From Opitutia bacterium (lineage in GTDB: Bacteria; Verrucomicrobiota; Verrucomicrobiia; Opitutales; T3Sed10-336), in NCBI GenBank assembly GCA_003558065.1, contig PWMU01000014.1, forward strand, positions 1 through 63,442: 63,442 bases of DNA. Direction: 5' to 3'. Numbering within the stretch: the first letter of the stretch is position 1; each line of letters opens with the position of its first letter. This document shows positions 9,650-19,453 of this stretch, in pieces. The position numbers were made by a program, and so were the translations under genes. The notes below the pieces were generated by a model. The model was not told where the DNA came from. It saw only the letters and a program-made list of their open reading frames with translations, and did not search any database.

Positions 9650-10507
9650 TCAAGCGGGCTCCCTGTGCTTCAGGTACAGAGCTGTGAGCAGTACCCGCAG
9701 GCGTTCCCTGGTCTCGGTGCGGGGCACGATCTGGTCCAGCAATCCGTGCTCCAGAAGAAATTCCGCGGTCTGAAAGCCGTCGGGCAGGGCCTGCTGGGTC
9801 GTCTCCTTGATCACCCGTGGACCGGCAAACCCGATCAGGGCCCCCGGCTCCGCCAGAATAACATCGCCCAGGCTCGCGTAGCTCGCCATAACACCGGCGG
9901 TGGTTGGATTGGTCAGGATGGAAATATAGGGAAGCCCCTGCTGGCGGAGACGGCCCAGCGCCGCACTGGTTTTCGCCATTTGCATAAGACTGAGAATCCC
10001 CTCGTACATCCGCGCGCCCCCGGAAGTCGAAACGATGACACAGGGAATCTTTTTCTCCAGAGCCCGTTCTATGACCCGGGTGACCTTTTCGCCGACCACC
10101 GACCCCATGCTGGCCCCCAAAAAGCGAAAGTCCATCACGGCAATCGATATCGGAATCTCGTGGATCCTGCCGGTCCCCGCAAATACCGCGTCCTTGCGGC
10201 CGGTTTTGGCGCGGTGCTGTTTCAGCTTGTCCTCATAGGATGCGACCCCCTGGAACTTCAGGCAATCGACGGAAACCAGGTTCGTGTCGTTTTCCGTGAA
10301 GCTGTCCTCGTCGAGCAGGAACTCCAGTCGTTTCTCCGGAGCGATGGGAAAGTGATACCCGCTGTTGGGAACCACCATCTGATTCTGCTCCAATTCCTTA
10401 TTGTAAATAATTTCACCGCTCACGGGACACTTGTTCCAGAGACCGACCGGAATGTCCTTCTTCTTCACCGTAACGGTGGAATACTTCGGTTTGCCGAATA
10501 AAGCCAT
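9650..10507 (-). CDS. accD: Acetyl-CoA carboxylase carboxyltransferase beta subunit
   Basis: 285 residues from the ATG at 10507 ([10 protein letters not shown]), chosen because GGAAGA precedes it and the alignment with AccD begins there; an upstream start would only add spacer. With AccA it transfers carboxyl from biotin to acetyl-CoA to give malonyl-CoA. The crotonase-fold body is well kept ([53 protein letters not shown]). The N-terminal zinc ribbon is broken: at the positions of E. coli Cys27, 30, 46 and 49 this protein has Cys27, Ser30, Val46 and Ser49. The gene otherwise looks intact. Confidence 0.95.
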   Translation of the reverse strand: MALFGKPKYSTVTVKKKDIPVGLWNKCPVSGEIIYNKELEQNQMVVPNSGYHFPIAPEKRLEFLLDEDSFTENDTNLVSVDCLKFQGVASYEDKLKQHRAKTGRKDAVFAGTGRIHEIPISIAVMDFRFLGASMGSVVGEKVTRVIERALEKKIPCVIVSTSGGARMYEGILSLMQMAKTSAALGRLRQQGLPYISILTNPTTAGVMASYASLGDVILAEPGALIGFAGPRVIKETTQQALPDGFQTAEFLLEHGLLDQIVPRTETRERLRVLLTALYLKHREPA

Positions 10508-10524
10508 AGCGTCTTCCAAAATTG

Positions 10525-11268
10525 TTAACCGTGACCGAAGGTCACAACGTCCACATTCTTCGCGCCGCCCCGCCGTAGCGCACTTGCGCATGAATTGAGC
10601 GTGGAGCCGGTGGTGAACACATCATCAACCAGTACGTATCGTTCCCGCTTATTCAAGGAAAGATTATCCGCGATGGCAAAGGCATTTTTGAGGTTCTTCT
10701 GCCGTTCCGCCCGGTCGAAACGGGTCTGGCTTTCGGTATCGCTCCGCCGGCACAGGAGTTCCCGCACCTCCGTCCTCTCGACGAGTTCGACCAGCAGCCC
10801 GGCCAGCAGCCGGCTCTGATTGAATCCCCGTTCCCGCTGTTTCCTCGGATGCAGCGGAACCGGCACCAGGACGCTTCCGGCCACGAAGCCGAGCACCTCG
10901 TCGGCACCCGTCAGGATCGCGCGAATGTCCCGCAACAAGTGCCTCTCTCCCCGGTATTTGACGCCGTGAATCAGCTCGCGCGCGGGCCCCTTGAGCAGCA
11001 CGGCGGTCCGGCCGGCGCCAAAGACGGGACGCAGCAGGTAACAGTGAGGACATTCACGGTCCGCCTCGATCCGACCGAAGAACGGATAGCCGCACACGGA
11101 GCAGGCGGGGGAGCGAACGCGGTGAATGCGGCGGACGCACGGCCCGCAAAGATGGGGACAGGGCTCACGTTCCTCCACCGCCTCGCCGCAGTACGCACAC
11201 GAACGCGGATAAAGCAGGTCCACGAAATTTTCAAGCTGGGTTTTGACTATGCCGCCGACCTGCTTCAC
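10525..11268 (-). CDS. comF: ComF-family phosphoribosyltransferase-like protein
   Basis: About 247 residues from the GTG at 11268; a longer form from the GTG at 11388 overlaps the truA stop (GTGA) but its first 40 residues look like translated spacer. An N-terminal double zinc ribbon ([32 protein letters not shown]) is followed by a PRTase fold with [17 protein letters not shown] and the PRPP-binding [15 protein letters not shown]. ComF proteins act in uptake of transforming DNA in competent bacteria, but the family is also present in species not known to be competent. It lies between truA and accD on the same strand. Confidence 0.88.
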   Translation of the reverse strand: MKQVGGIVKTQLENFVDLLYPRSCAYCGEAVEEREPCPHLCGPCVRRIHRVRSPACSVCGYPFFGRIEADRECPHCYLLRPVFGAGRTAVLLKGPARELIHGVKYRGERHLLRDIRAILTGADEVLGFVAGSVLVPVPLHPRKQRERGFNQSRLLAGLLVELVERTEVRELLCRRSDTESQTRFDRAERQKNLKNAFAIADNLSLNKRERYVLVDDVFTTGSTLNSCASALRRGGAKNVDVVTFGHG

Positions 11269-11384
11269 GGAGGGGTATTGTGCAGCGGAGGCGCCTGGTG
11301 TAAAGGCGGTTCGGAACCTGGTTATGGGGTATCGAGTGACAGGGCCGACACCGCGCCTCTGGCTGGCACGTGACGACAACCCCT

Positions 11385-12119
11385 TCACCCATAGAACACC
11401 CGCTCAAGAAAGAGGCCGCGGGCTGGGGCGGTCGGGATTTCGTGCGTGCGGAGGCCGGTTTCGAGGAGTTCAACCGCCCTGGAAGCAGAGAGTTTTCCCT
11501 CCCCCACACGGATCAACGCCCCGGCGAGGCTGCGCGCCATCTTGTACAGAAAGCCGTCCGCTTCGGCGATGATGCGCACCCGGCGTCCCCGGCGAACCAC
11601 CTCCAAACGGCGCAGATCGCGCACCGTGTTCTCTTTGGCCTCCCCGCTTTCGGCGGAATACGCGGCAAAATCCCGACAGCCGGTCAGCCGGGCGGCCGCG
11701 GACATCATGGCACAGGCATTCAGTCCCGCCGGACAGGCGACACAGTAGCGGGCGTCAAAAGGCAGAGGGATACCCTCGTAAAGGTAATAGACGTAGCGCT
11801 TTCCCGTCGCGGAAAAACGGGCGTGAAATCCGGCCGGGGCCCTTCGCGCCGCATAAACCAGCACCGCCGGAGGCAATCCGGTCCGCAGTGCGGCCAACAG
11901 AGCACCGGTCGAATGCCGCCACTCGGCATTGAAATGAAACACGAACCGGCGGGCGTGGACCCCCGCGTCGGTTCGGGAGCTCCCGTGGATGCGAACTGGC
12001 TGCTTGAGGATTCTGGCCAGGCACTTTTCGATGACGTCCTGCACACCGCTCCCGTCCGCCTGACTCTGCCAGCCGTTGAATTCGCCGCCCTCGAAGGCGC
12101 ACGTACATTTCCATTGCAT
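11385..12119 (-). CDS. truA: tRNA pseudouridine(38-40) synthase
   Basis: 244 residues from the ATG at 12119 (MQWKCTCAFEG), where family homology begins; an in-frame ATG at 12155 would add 12 residues. Neither has a clear ribosome site. Isomerises uridines 38-40 in the tRNA anticodon stem. The catalytic Asp51 is in SSRTDAGVHA, preceded by the FNGWQSQ motif and followed by FHARFSATGKRYVYYLY and the DGFLYKMARS motif. Its stop is next to the comF frame. Confidence 0.94.
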   Translation of the reverse strand: MQWKCTCAFEGGEFNGWQSQADGSGVQDVIEKCLARILKQPVRIHGSSRTDAGVHARRFVFHFNAEWRHSTGALLAALRTGLPPAVLVYAARRAPAGFHARFSATGKRYVYYLYEGIPLPFDARYCVACPAGLNACAMMSAAARLTGCRDFAAYSAESGEAKENTVRDLRRLEVVRRGRRVRIIAEADGFLYKMARSLAGALIRVGEGKLSASRAVELLETGLRTHEIPTAPARGLFLERVFYG

Positions 12120-12200
12120 AGTGAATAAGGTGAAAAGACCCGGTTCGAGGGGCAAGGCAAAGGAGGTGTGCAGCCGGGGCGGATAACCACGAACTGATAA

Positions 12201-12635
12201 CTATTCCGCTCCCCCTTCCGGAGGAGGATACCGGTGATTGAGGAAATCCTGGAGAATGACGGCGGCCGCATGGGAATCGATCTCGCCCGACCTGCGATCG
12301 ATCTCTTTCTTCCGGCCGCGGTACCGCTCTTCGGCCAGGCTCGAGGTCAACCGCTCGTCAACGAGGTGCACAGGCAGTGAGAACCGCGCCTTCAAATCCT
12401 CGACAAACCGGTCGACCTCTCTGGCTTTGAAGCCGGCGGATCCGTCCATATTGTAGGGATAACCCACCACCAGCCCGGTTATGCGCTTCTCGGCAATCAC
12501 CCTTTCCATACGGCGCCACCGCGCCGCCTCGTCCTTCTCCACCGCGGCCCGCAGGGGAGTTGCCAGGCCCAGCTCGTCGCCCCAGCTCAACCCGATCCGC
12601 TTTTCCCCGTAATCAATTCCCAGATACCTCGGCAT
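12201..12635 (-). CDS. ruvX: RuvX/YqgF-type Holliday-junction resolvase homolog
   Basis: 144 residues from the ATG at 12635, one base after the stop of the upstream guanylyltransferase gene (TGAcATG), which suggests coupling. The RNase H-like fold has its metal ligands in YLGIDYGEKRIGLS (Asp8), the VVGYPYNMDGS loop and VDERLTS, and ends in DSHAAAVILQDFL. Family members process the 5' end of pre-16S rRNA and have been proposed as Holliday-junction resolvases. The length is typical of the family. Confidence 0.93.
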   Translation of the reverse strand: MPRYLGIDYGEKRIGLSWGDELGLATPLRAAVEKDEAARWRRMERVIAEKRITGLVVGYPYNMDGSAGFKAREVDRFVEDLKARFSLPVHLVDERLTSSLAEERYRGRKKEIDRRSGEIDSHAAAVILQDFLNHRYPPPEGGAE

Positions 12636-12636
12636 G

Positions 12637-13725
12637 TCAAAGGAGGGATTTCCATCTGGGATCATCCCCGAGCTTTTTCACCAGCCCCTTGATCTTCTCG
12701 GCCTTGTCCTTGGGACAAACCAGGGTGGCGTCACCGGCATGGACCACGATCAGGTCGTCCACGCCGCACACGGCGAGAAGGTGATCCTTGTCGGAGATCA
12801 CGATATTGCCCTCCCCGCCATCCACCAGCGCCGCCCCGCGCAGCGTATTACCATGGTCGTCCCCCTTGAAATGCCGCGCCACCGCCGGCCAAGAGCCGAC
12901 ATCGTCCCAGTCGAAATCCGATTCCACGGTGACGACGTTCCCGGCTTTCTCCATAACCGCGTAATCAATCGAAATCCTGTCCAGGGTCGGGTAAACCTCG
13001 TCGAGCAGTTCTTCCAGGGACCGACCGGCGCGCAGGCCTGATTCGAGCTCCGTCAACCCGCGGTACAGGGAAGGCGTGTGATCCTCCAACGCCGCGGCAA
13101 TCGTTTCGGCCGTCCAGACGAACATACCGGCATTCCAGAAGTACTCGCCCGAGTCGAGGTATTGCTTCGCGGTCTGCAGATTCGGCTTCTCGACAAAGCG
13201 CTGCACCCGGTAAATCGTTCTACCGTTGATATCGAACAACTCGTCGCCCCGATGGATATAGCCGTAACCGGTCGCCGGCTCGGTTGGAGTGATCCCGATC
13301 GTCACCAGCACCGGCTCCTTTTCCGCGGCCTGGAAAGCGGTGTCGAGCACCGACTGGAACCCCTTGCTGTCCTGGATGACATGGTCTGCCGGAAGCATAG
13401 CCAGCGATGCTTGCGGGTCGCGGTGTTTAATCACCACCGTTGCCAGCCCCACCGCCGCGGCGGTGTCGCGCCCCATGGGCTCGCTTACCACGTTCTCCGG
13501 AGGGAGCATGGAACAGACGGAGACCACCGCGTCGTGCTGTTCGCGGTTGGTAATGACAAAGATGTTTTCCCGCGGGATAAACCCGTCGAGGCGTTCCACC
13601 GTCTGGGCAAGCATGGGTTTATCGCCCACGATCGGAAGCAGGTGCTTGGGATGTTGAAGGCGGCTCCGGGGCCAGAAACGCTCGCCGCGCCCCCCGGCCA
13701 TGATCACTGCATAGCGTTTGCTCAT
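12637..13725 (-). CDS. manC: Mannose-1-phosphate guanylyltransferase
   Basis: 362 residues. Makes GDP-mannose from mannose-1-phosphate and GTP for surface glycans. The nucleotide-binding signature AGGRGERFWPRSR is at about residues 10-22, followed by PKHLLPIVGDKPML, EPMGRDTAAAVGLA, ATGYGYIHRG, RFVEKP and FWNAGMFVW. It stops after the nucleotidyltransferase and short left-handed helix domain, so it lacks the PMI domain of bifunctional ManC enzymes. It is the first gene of a leftward run and is divergent from the E1-like gene at 13993. Confidence 0.93.
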   Translation of the reverse strand: MSKRYAVIMAGGRGERFWPRSRLQHPKHLLPIVGDKPMLAQTVERLDGFIPRENIFVITNREQHDAVVSVCSMLPPENVVSEPMGRDTAAAVGLATVVIKHRDPQASLAMLPADHVIQDSKGFQSVLDTAFQAAEKEPVLVTIGITPTEPATGYGYIHRGDELFDINGRTIYRVQRFVEKPNLQTAKQYLDSGEYFWNAGMFVWTAETIAAALEDHTPSLYRGLTELESGLRAGRSLEELLDEVYPTLDRISIDYAVMEKAGNVVTVESDFDWDDVGSWPAVARHFKGDDHGNTLRGAALVDGGEGNIVISDKDHLLAVCGVDDLIVVHAGDATLVCPKDKAEKIKGLVKKLGDDPRWKSLL

Positions 13726-13992
13726 AGGATGGATTCCTCGTTTCGATACCGACTCTGCGTTGGTTATAGTTATATCCCGATACTTCTCAGAAATTAGCGG
13801 AAAGGAAGCGTGCGGGAAAGATCAAAAAGCCGGCCGGAAGCCGGCGGGCCAAGAGCGCCCACGGGATCGAAAACCCTCGGCTCGACCCTGATTCCCCGAT
13901 CGCGGCGCAGGCAAAAACTCCGGGCCCGTTCCCGCCGCGGCCGCCCCGGCTTTGACAGATGCCCCCTGGCCGGTTTAGAAGTACTGAAACCT

Positions 13993-15186
13993 ATGCCATC
14001 ACGCAACGATTCACTCACGCCAGAAGAGCTGGCCCGGTACAGCCGCCATCTCGCCCTTCCCGAAGTCGGAAAGGCCGGGCAGGAGCGCCTGCGCGCTTCG
14101 AAAGTCCTCGTCGTGGGGGCGGGAGGGCTGGGCAGTCCGGCCGCCCTTTACCTGGCCGCTGCCGGGGTCGGCACAATCGGGATGGCCGATTTCGACCGGG
14201 TCGAAACCCACAACCTCCAGCGACAGATCCTGCATGGAACCGAGCAGGTCGGGAACCTGAAAACGACCTCGGCGGAAAAGCGCCTGAAAAGCCTGAATCC
14301 TCACGTCGCCGTCCGCCTGCACCACGAGGGCGTCACCCCGGGAAACAGTGTTGCACTCTTTTCCGAATACGACGTCATCGTCGATGGCTCGGACAACTTC
14401 CCGACACGTTATCTCAATAACGACAGCGCCTTTCTGGCCGGAAAACCCGTGGTTTACGGGAGCCTATTCAGGTTCGAGGGTCAGGCCTCCTTTTTTCATC
14501 CCCGCGCCGGGACACCGTGCTACCGCTGCCTGTTCCCGGATCCTCCCGCGCCGGACACCGTTCCGAACTGCTCGGAAGCGGGGGTGATGGGCGCCCTGCC
14601 GGGAATAGTCGGAAGCTTGCAGGCCATGGAGGCGATCAAGCACCTTCTGGGGATCGGCGAGACCCTCCGGGGACGTTTGCTGATCTTCGACCTTTTGACC
14701 GTCCGCTTCCGGACACTCAATATCAAGAAGGATCCCGCCTGTCCGCTCTGCGGGGAACAGGCCCGCATTAAGTCGATTGTCCCCAACAATTACGATTTCA
14801 GCTGCGCTTCCGACGGGAAAACGGGACCGGATCCCCGCATGAAATCATCCGATTCCGGAACCTGCCCCCTCGAAGTGTCCGTACACGAGGTGCAGGCGCT
14901 GTTAAAGGAATCCTCCGGAAACGTTTTGCTCGTCGACGTCCGCGAACCGCATGAGGTCGAGATCTGCCGAATCGACGGCAGCAGGACGCTCCCTATGGCG
15001 GAGATTCCCAACCATCTGGATTCCCTTCCGCACGACCGGCGCCTCCTGGTTTATTGTCACCACGGGTACCGGAGTCTCCAAGTCACTAAATACCTTAGAG
15101 ATAAGGGGTTTCCCGCGGTTTCCAACGTTCGCGGGGGAATCGATGCCTGGGGTAAAGAGGTCGACCCTTCGCTCCCCCGGTATTAA
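13993..15186 (+). CDS. E1-like sulfur-carrier adenylyltransferase with rhodanese domain (MoeB/ThiF type)
   Basis: 397 residues from the ATG at 13993; the frame is open further back but the added residues are low-complexity and Arg-rich. Residues 1-250 are a ThiF/MoeB E1 domain: GAGGLGSP at 42-49, DFDRVETHNLQRQILH, DGSDNFPTRYLNND, and two CxxC zinc pairs (CYRC and CPLC). Residues 290-397 are a rhodanese domain with the persulfide Cys355 in YCHHGYRS. MoeB-rhodanese fusions activate the C-terminus of ThiS, MoaD or similar carriers and then supply sulfur. No carrier gene is adjacent, so the partner is unknown. Confidence 0.9.
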   Translation: MPSRNDSLTPEELARYSRHLALPEVGKAGQERLRASKVLVVGAGGLGSPAALYLAAAGVGTIGMADFDRVETHNLQRQILHGTEQVGNLKTTSAEKRLKSLNPHVAVRLHHEGVTPGNSVALFSEYDVIVDGSDNFPTRYLNNDSAFLAGKPVVYGSLFRFEGQASFFHPRAGTPCYRCLFPDPPAPDTVPNCSEAGVMGALPGIVGSLQAMEAIKHLLGIGETLRGRLLIFDLLTVRFRTLNIKKDPACPLCGEQARIKSIVPNNYDFSCASDGKTGPDPRMKSSDSGTCPLEVSVHEVQALLKESSGNVLLVDVREPHEVEICRIDGSRTLPMAEIPNHLDSLPHDRRLLVYCHHGYRSLQVTKYLRDKGFPAVSNVRGGIDAWGKEVDPSLPRY

Positions 15187-15334
15187 TTTACTTTACGAAA
15201 AGACGTGTTTTTCCCTAGACCTTTTCCTTGAAAAATCAGTTAATCTTATTCAATCCATATCGCTTTTTCTTGTCTGAAAACCGACCATCCAATAGAAGAG
15301 AAACTATCGTATCAGCTACTTTGCTCACAACACC

Positions 15335-16237
15335 ATGAATATCGCCAAGCTCAAATTCCCTCTTATCGCCCTCGCCGGAGCACTCCTCTTTACCGGGTGT
15401 GACTTACGCATCACCAACATGACGCCGGAAAACGTTCCGGAAAACCCATCCGGCTATTACGACATCCTGGTCTCCATCGAGCCGACAGGAAGTGATGTCA
15501 TCGCCGATAGCATTAAACCGTATATTGTCATCGACGGCCAAACCTATCCGATGGAGGCGAGCACCCGAGGGCCCCATATCTACAAATACGAATACCGGCT
15601 GCCTGCGGACCGCCGGGAAGCCCGCTACTACTTCCAAATCGATTATGAGCTGGAGAAGAATCAGGTAACGACCCGTCGGCAGGAAATCACGGACGTTCAG
15701 AATTTCCGCCTGACGGACCGTTACACGCTTTCTCTTGACGTTGAGCGCGCCCCCGCCGGCAGCAGGGTTGGCGTCGTCGGTCGCGGGTTCAGCCCGGAGG
15801 ACCGCATCGTGATCGGCGGAGAAGACGCCGAAACGGTCTTCCACTCCTCCAACTCCCTCGAGTTCTTTGTCCCCTCGCTGCCGTACGGACGTGATTACAA
15901 TGTTGAATTGGTGGACAACGAAGGCTCCATGAATGCTGGAACGCTCCGCATCGATCCCGGCACGATCCGTGTCGACCCCGAGCGGGTTTCCTTCACCACG
16001 GGAGACCGGACGACGCTGGTCTTCAGGATTCCCACGGAGGCGCCTCCCGGCGGGCTTTACATCGACGTCACCACGGACATCCCGGAAAGCATTGTCATGC
16101 CCGAGGTGATCATTCCCGGCGGCTCCCGGTCGGTCAATATTCCGGTCGAAGGCGGCCGGGCGGGCACCGGCTCCCTCTTCATCCAGAAGGAAGGATACGA
16201 GGAAGTACGAGTCCCAGTGTCGGTCAGCGGCCGCTGA
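15335..16237 (+). CDS. Lipoprotein with IPT/TIG-like domains
   Basis: 300 residues. A signal peptide ends in the lipobox LLFTGC, giving a lipidated Cys at about residue 22. The rest is all-beta: a first domain to about 125, a TIG/IPT-like stretch (GSRVGVVGRGFSPEDRIVIGG) around 145-210, and a C-terminal Ig-like domain (RVDPERVSFTTGDRTTLVF). No enzyme motif. It is a stand-alone gene after about 150 bp of AT-richer sequence and ends at a strong terminator. The function is unknown; surface binding is a guess. Confidence 0.75.
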   Translation: MNIAKLKFPLIALAGALLFTGCDLRITNMTPENVPENPSGYYDILVSIEPTGSDVIADSIKPYIVIDGQTYPMEASTRGPHIYKYEYRLPADRREARYYFQIDYELEKNQVTTRRQEITDVQNFRLTDRYTLSLDVERAPAGSRVGVVGRGFSPEDRIVIGGEDAETVFHSSNSLEFFVPSLPYGRDYNVELVDNEGSMNAGTLRIDPGTIRVDPERVSFTTGDRTTLVFRIPTEAPPGGLYIDVTTDIPESIVMPEVIIPGGSRSVNIPVEGGRAGTGSLFIQKEGYEEVRVPVSVSGR

Positions 16238-16268
16238 CGGGAATCGCGTCGCAACAGCCCCTTTGGCC

Positions 16269-16306
16269 AAAAGTCGCTCCGGGAGTTCCCGGAGCGACTT
16301 TTTTTT
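16269..16306. terminator. Rho-independent terminator, bidirectional
   Basis: The stem GTCGCTCCGGGA (16273-16284) pairs perfectly with TCCCGGAGCGAC (16287-16298), extended by AAAA/TTTT, and is followed by eight Ts. The A-run on the other side lets it also serve the leftward yjbQ gene that converges on it. Confidence 0.95.
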
Positions 16307-16343
16307 GGACTGTATCGAGCGTGGGGCCTCTCGGGAAGCTTTC

Positions 16344-16763
16344 CTATTCTCCTTGAATGCTGACCAGGACGGTGCGGGTATGGCCCGCGGTGCGGTGCTC
16401 CCAGAGGTAGATTCCCTGCCAGGTTCCCAGCGTCATTCTGCCCCCCGAAAAGGGCACTGTCTCGGAGGTCCGCGTCAAGGCCATCTTGATGTGGCTGGGC
16501 ATATCATCCGGCCCCTCCATCGTGTGAACAAAGTCGGGATCATTTTCGGGAACCAGCTTCTCGAAAAACATCTCGAGATCCCGGCGCGCACTCGGGTCGG
16601 CATTCTCCATAATCACCAGACTGCAACTCGTGTGCCGGCAGAAAACGGTGACCGTGCCGCAATTCAGGCCGCTCTTCTCGATTTCACGGGCGATCTCCCC
16701 TGTAATCTCAAAGGTTCCCTTGCCGCGTGTCTGAATCTTCAACGTAGCTTGATGGACTCCCAT
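16344..16763 (-). CDS. yjbQ: YjbQ/UPF0047 family protein
   Basis: 139 residues from the ATG at 16763, which has GAGGAAG upstream; the longer frame to 16880 lacks homology. It has the family's hallmark blocks CRHTSCSLVIMENAD, HTMEGPDDMPSHIKMAL and GTWQGIYLWEHR, whose His, Asp and Glu residues probably bind metal. E. coli YjbQ has weak thiamine-phosphate synthase activity and the family is named for it, but its physiological role is unsettled. It is the last gene in a leftward run after fumC. Confidence 0.92.
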   Translation of the reverse strand: MGVHQATLKIQTRGKGTFEITGEIAREIEKSGLNCGTVTVFCRHTSCSLVIMENADPSARRDLEMFFEKLVPENDPDFVHTMEGPDDMPSHIKMALTRTSETVPFSGGRMTLGTWQGIYLWEHRTAGHTRTVLVSIQGE

Positions 16764-16883
16764 AACTTCCTCAAAGAGAAAGCCCTTATCGCCTGAAAAG
16801 CAAGGAAAAGAACCGGCAACCGGCGTCCTGTTCACACATCCGGGATCCGGATCCGGTTTCCACACGACACGGCACGGCACACC

Positions 16884-18269
16884 TCACTCCCTGGGAGCAA
16901 TCATACTCATCGGATCGAGCGCTTCGTCGAGTGTCTTCTCGTCAAGCAAGCTCTTATCGAGAACCACTTCCCGGAGAGTTTTTCCCTCGGTGAACGCCTG
17001 CTTGGCGACTTCGGCCGCCTTGTCGTAACCGATGTAAGGATTCAAAGCGGTGACCAGCATCAATGATCGCCGCACCAATTCGCTACAGGTCTCTTCGTTG
17101 ACTTCGAGTCCTTTGACGCATTCCCGGCTGAAGGTACGTGCGCCGTTGCTCAGGCATGTGATCGAATCGTGCAAGGCGTAGGCGATCAGCGGAATCGTTA
17201 CATTCAACTCGAAATGCCCGTCGCGACCCGCCATGGCCACGGCACTGGACATCCCCTGCGCGTAGATTCCGACCTGCACCAGCATTTCGCTCATAACCGG
17301 ATTGACTTTTCCCGGCATGATCGAGGAACCGGGCTGGGTGGCGGGCAACTGAATCTCTCCGAGACCGGACCTCGGACCGGACCCCAGCAGCCGAATATCG
17401 TTGGCGACTTTGGTCAGACTGGCGGCGATCGTGCTCAGAATGCCGGCGACCTCCACACAATCGTCGCGGCCTGCCTGGGCTTCAAAATGGTTGTCGGCTT
17501 CGCGAAATCCGATTCCCGTCTTCTCGGCAAGAACCCCGCATACCCGCCCGGGAAACTGGGGATGACAATTGATTCCCGTACCGACAGCTGTTCCGCCGAT
17601 CGCGAGTTCCACAAGAAGATCAACCGCGCGCCGGGCACGGTCCCTGGCCTTGCTCACCTGAGCGGCATACCCGGAAAATTCCTGTCCCAGGGTCAAGGGA
17701 GTTGCATCCATCAGGTGGGTACGGCCGATCTTGACGACTTCACTCCATTCCCGGGCTTTCTCATCAAGAGTGCCTGCCAGTTCGTCCAGGGCGGGGACAA
17801 GCTGTTCCTTGAGGGCCAGGGCAACGCTCACATGCAGCACAGTTGGAACAATATCATTGGAAGACTGGCCCATGTTGACATCGTCATTGGGATGCACCGG
17901 CTTGCGGGAGCCGATTTTTTCGCCCGTCAACTGGCTCGCCCGGTTGGCAATCACCTCGTTGATATTCATGTTCGAGGAAGTTCCGGAGCCCGTTTGGAAC
18001 ACGTCGACGGGAAAATGCTCCTGCCAGTGGCCCTCGAAAACCTCATCGGCGGCTTGCCGGATTAACTCAGCCTTGGGTTTGTCGAGTTTACCCAGCTGTT
18101 CGTTTGCGGTCGCGCAGGCAGCCTTGACAAGACCGAGGCTCCGGATGAAGGCCGGCGGCATGGCGCGCCCGCTAATCGGAAAATTCAATACCGCCCGCTG
18201 GGTAGAGGCCCCGTAAAGAGCTTCATCAGCCACTTGCATTTCCCCCATTGAGTCTTTTTCAGTTCTCAT
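16884..18269 (-). CDS. fumC: Fumarate hydratase class II
   Basis: 461 residues from the ATG at 18269; a TTG four codons earlier is possible. Reversibly hydrates fumarate to malate in the TCA cycle without an iron-sulfur cluster. Family blocks: QTGSGTSSNMNINEVIANRA, GRTHLMDATPLTLGQEFSGY and the fumarase/aspartase signature GSSIMPGKVNPVMSE near residue 315. Length and ends are typical. It lies downstream of the polyprenyl synthase gene, about 140 bp away on the same strand. Confidence 0.97.
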   Translation of the reverse strand: MRTEKDSMGEMQVADEALYGASTQRAVLNFPISGRAMPPAFIRSLGLVKAACATANEQLGKLDKPKAELIRQAADEVFEGHWQEHFPVDVFQTGSGTSSNMNINEVIANRASQLTGEKIGSRKPVHPNDDVNMGQSSNDIVPTVLHVSVALALKEQLVPALDELAGTLDEKAREWSEVVKIGRTHLMDATPLTLGQEFSGYAAQVSKARDRARRAVDLLVELAIGGTAVGTGINCHPQFPGRVCGVLAEKTGIGFREADNHFEAQAGRDDCVEVAGILSTIAASLTKVANDIRLLGSGPRSGLGEIQLPATQPGSSIMPGKVNPVMSEMLVQVGIYAQGMSSAVAMAGRDGHFELNVTIPLIAYALHDSITCLSNGARTFSRECVKGLEVNEETCSELVRRSLMLVTALNPYIGYDKAAEVAKQAFTEGKTLREVVLDKSLLDEKTLDEALDPMSMIAPRE

Positions 18270-18412
18270 AGCACTTACCAATTAGTCGGATTTATTTTGT
18301 TTTCGCGTCAAATCAGCTCTCAACGTCAATCGCTTCCCGCCGCTCCTGTTCATTGGATCCCCGCTTCCGGGCCCGTTCTCAGGTCCGGGGCCCTCGCCTC
18401 TTGGCCACGGTT

Positions 18413-19453
18413 TCATCCCCGGGAAGACATCGCCTCCATAGTCGTCGTCCGCGATTTCAAAAAATCGCTGAGCCAAAGGAGATTCGAAACCGGCGGCAGG
18501 TTTTCAAAGGGCTCAATCGCCTGCTCGGCCTCTCTGGCTTTCTCCAGGACCGTTCCCGCCACGTCTGAGTGGACGCCGCTCTCAACCATCCTGGCCAGCC
18601 ATTTTTCAACCTTCTCCTCCCGGTTCCCACACACATCCCGGCAAAACTCGGCTTTCTCCTCATCGCCCAGAACCTGCAAGAGCAGAATCACCGGGAGGGT
18701 GTATTTGCCATTGATCAGATCGGTGCCCAGAGTCTTGCCTGTTTGTTCCTCTTTGCCGAAGAAGTCCGTGAGATCGTCGTAAATCTGATACCCCGTTCCG
18801 AGACTTACCCCGAAGCGACCCGCGGCTTCACAAAACTCATCGCTGTACTCGCCAAGCCGGGCGCCGAGGAAACAAGAGACCCTGAACAGCTCAGCGGTCT
18901 TCAATTCAATGATTCGAAAATATTCGGTCAGGGTGATATCGAACGCTCCGCGTCGGGCCGTTTGTGCGATTTCGCCCGCACAAACCCGCCTGGTGGCGCG
19001 GGAAACCAGCCGGCAAACCTCCGAACCGGGAAAATCCGTCGACAGATTGACGGCATGGGCAAACAGAGCATCGCCCAAAAGAACGGCTGTTTCGGAGCCG
19101 AACTTCCGGCTCGCAGTAGTACGGCCATGTCGCACCGAGGCGGAGTCGAGGATATCATCGTGCACGAGCGTAGCCAGGTGCACCAGCTCAATGACGGCAG
19201 CCACCTTGACCAGAGCCGCAGGGATGGTCCGGCCGTCCCTCCATCCCGCAAAAAAAACCAACGCCGGCCGTAAACGTTTTCCCCCGCTGCCCAAACAGTA
19301 CCGGACCATCTCCTGAATTTCCGGCTCGAAACGCTCCACTTCCTCCTGCAGAAAAAGATCCAATGCTTGCATATGAGGGGTTAAGGAAGCAAAAAGCGAC
19401 AGGCTTTTACTGTCGTCTCCCCTCGGCTCAATAAATTTTTCGCTGGCGAGCAT
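18413..19453 (-). CDS. Polyprenyl diphosphate synthase
   Basis: 346 residues. It condenses isopentenyl diphosphate onto an allylic primer to build a quinone side chain. Both Asp-rich motifs are present: LVHDDILDSASVRHG (DDxxD) and YQIYDDLTDFFG, with GGKRLRPAL early and GKYTLPVILLL after the second motif. Chain length cannot be read directly; the small residues before the first motif suggest a long-chain (octaprenyl-type) enzyme. IspB/HepT-type function is most likely. Confidence 0.9.
   Translation of the reverse strand: MLASEKFIEPRGDDSKSLSLFASLTPHMQALDLFLQEEVERFEPEIQEMVRYCLGSGGKRLRPALVFFAGWRDGRTIPAALVKVAAVIELVHLATLVHDDILDSASVRHGRTTASRKFGSETAVLLGDALFAHAVNLSTDFPGSEVCRLVSRATRRVCAGEIAQTARRGAFDITLTEYFRIIELKTAELFRVSCFLGARLGEYSDEFCEAAGRFGVSLGTGYQIYDDLTDFFGKEEQTGKTLGTDLINGKYTLPVILLLQVLGDEEKAEFCRDVCGNREEKVEKWLARMVESGVHSDVAGTVLEKAREAEQAIEPFENLPPVSNLLWLSDFLKSRTTTMEAMSSRG

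Noticed and set aside
11269-11388. N-terminal extension of ComF from the GTG overlapping the truA stop
   Set aside because: The extra 40 residues do not look like coding sequence and ComF homology starts at the zinc ribbon; kept only as an alternative.
15228-15256. TTGAAA as -35 box before the TIG-domain lipoprotein
   Set aside because: The only TA-rich -10 candidate is 13 nt away, too close for sigma-70.
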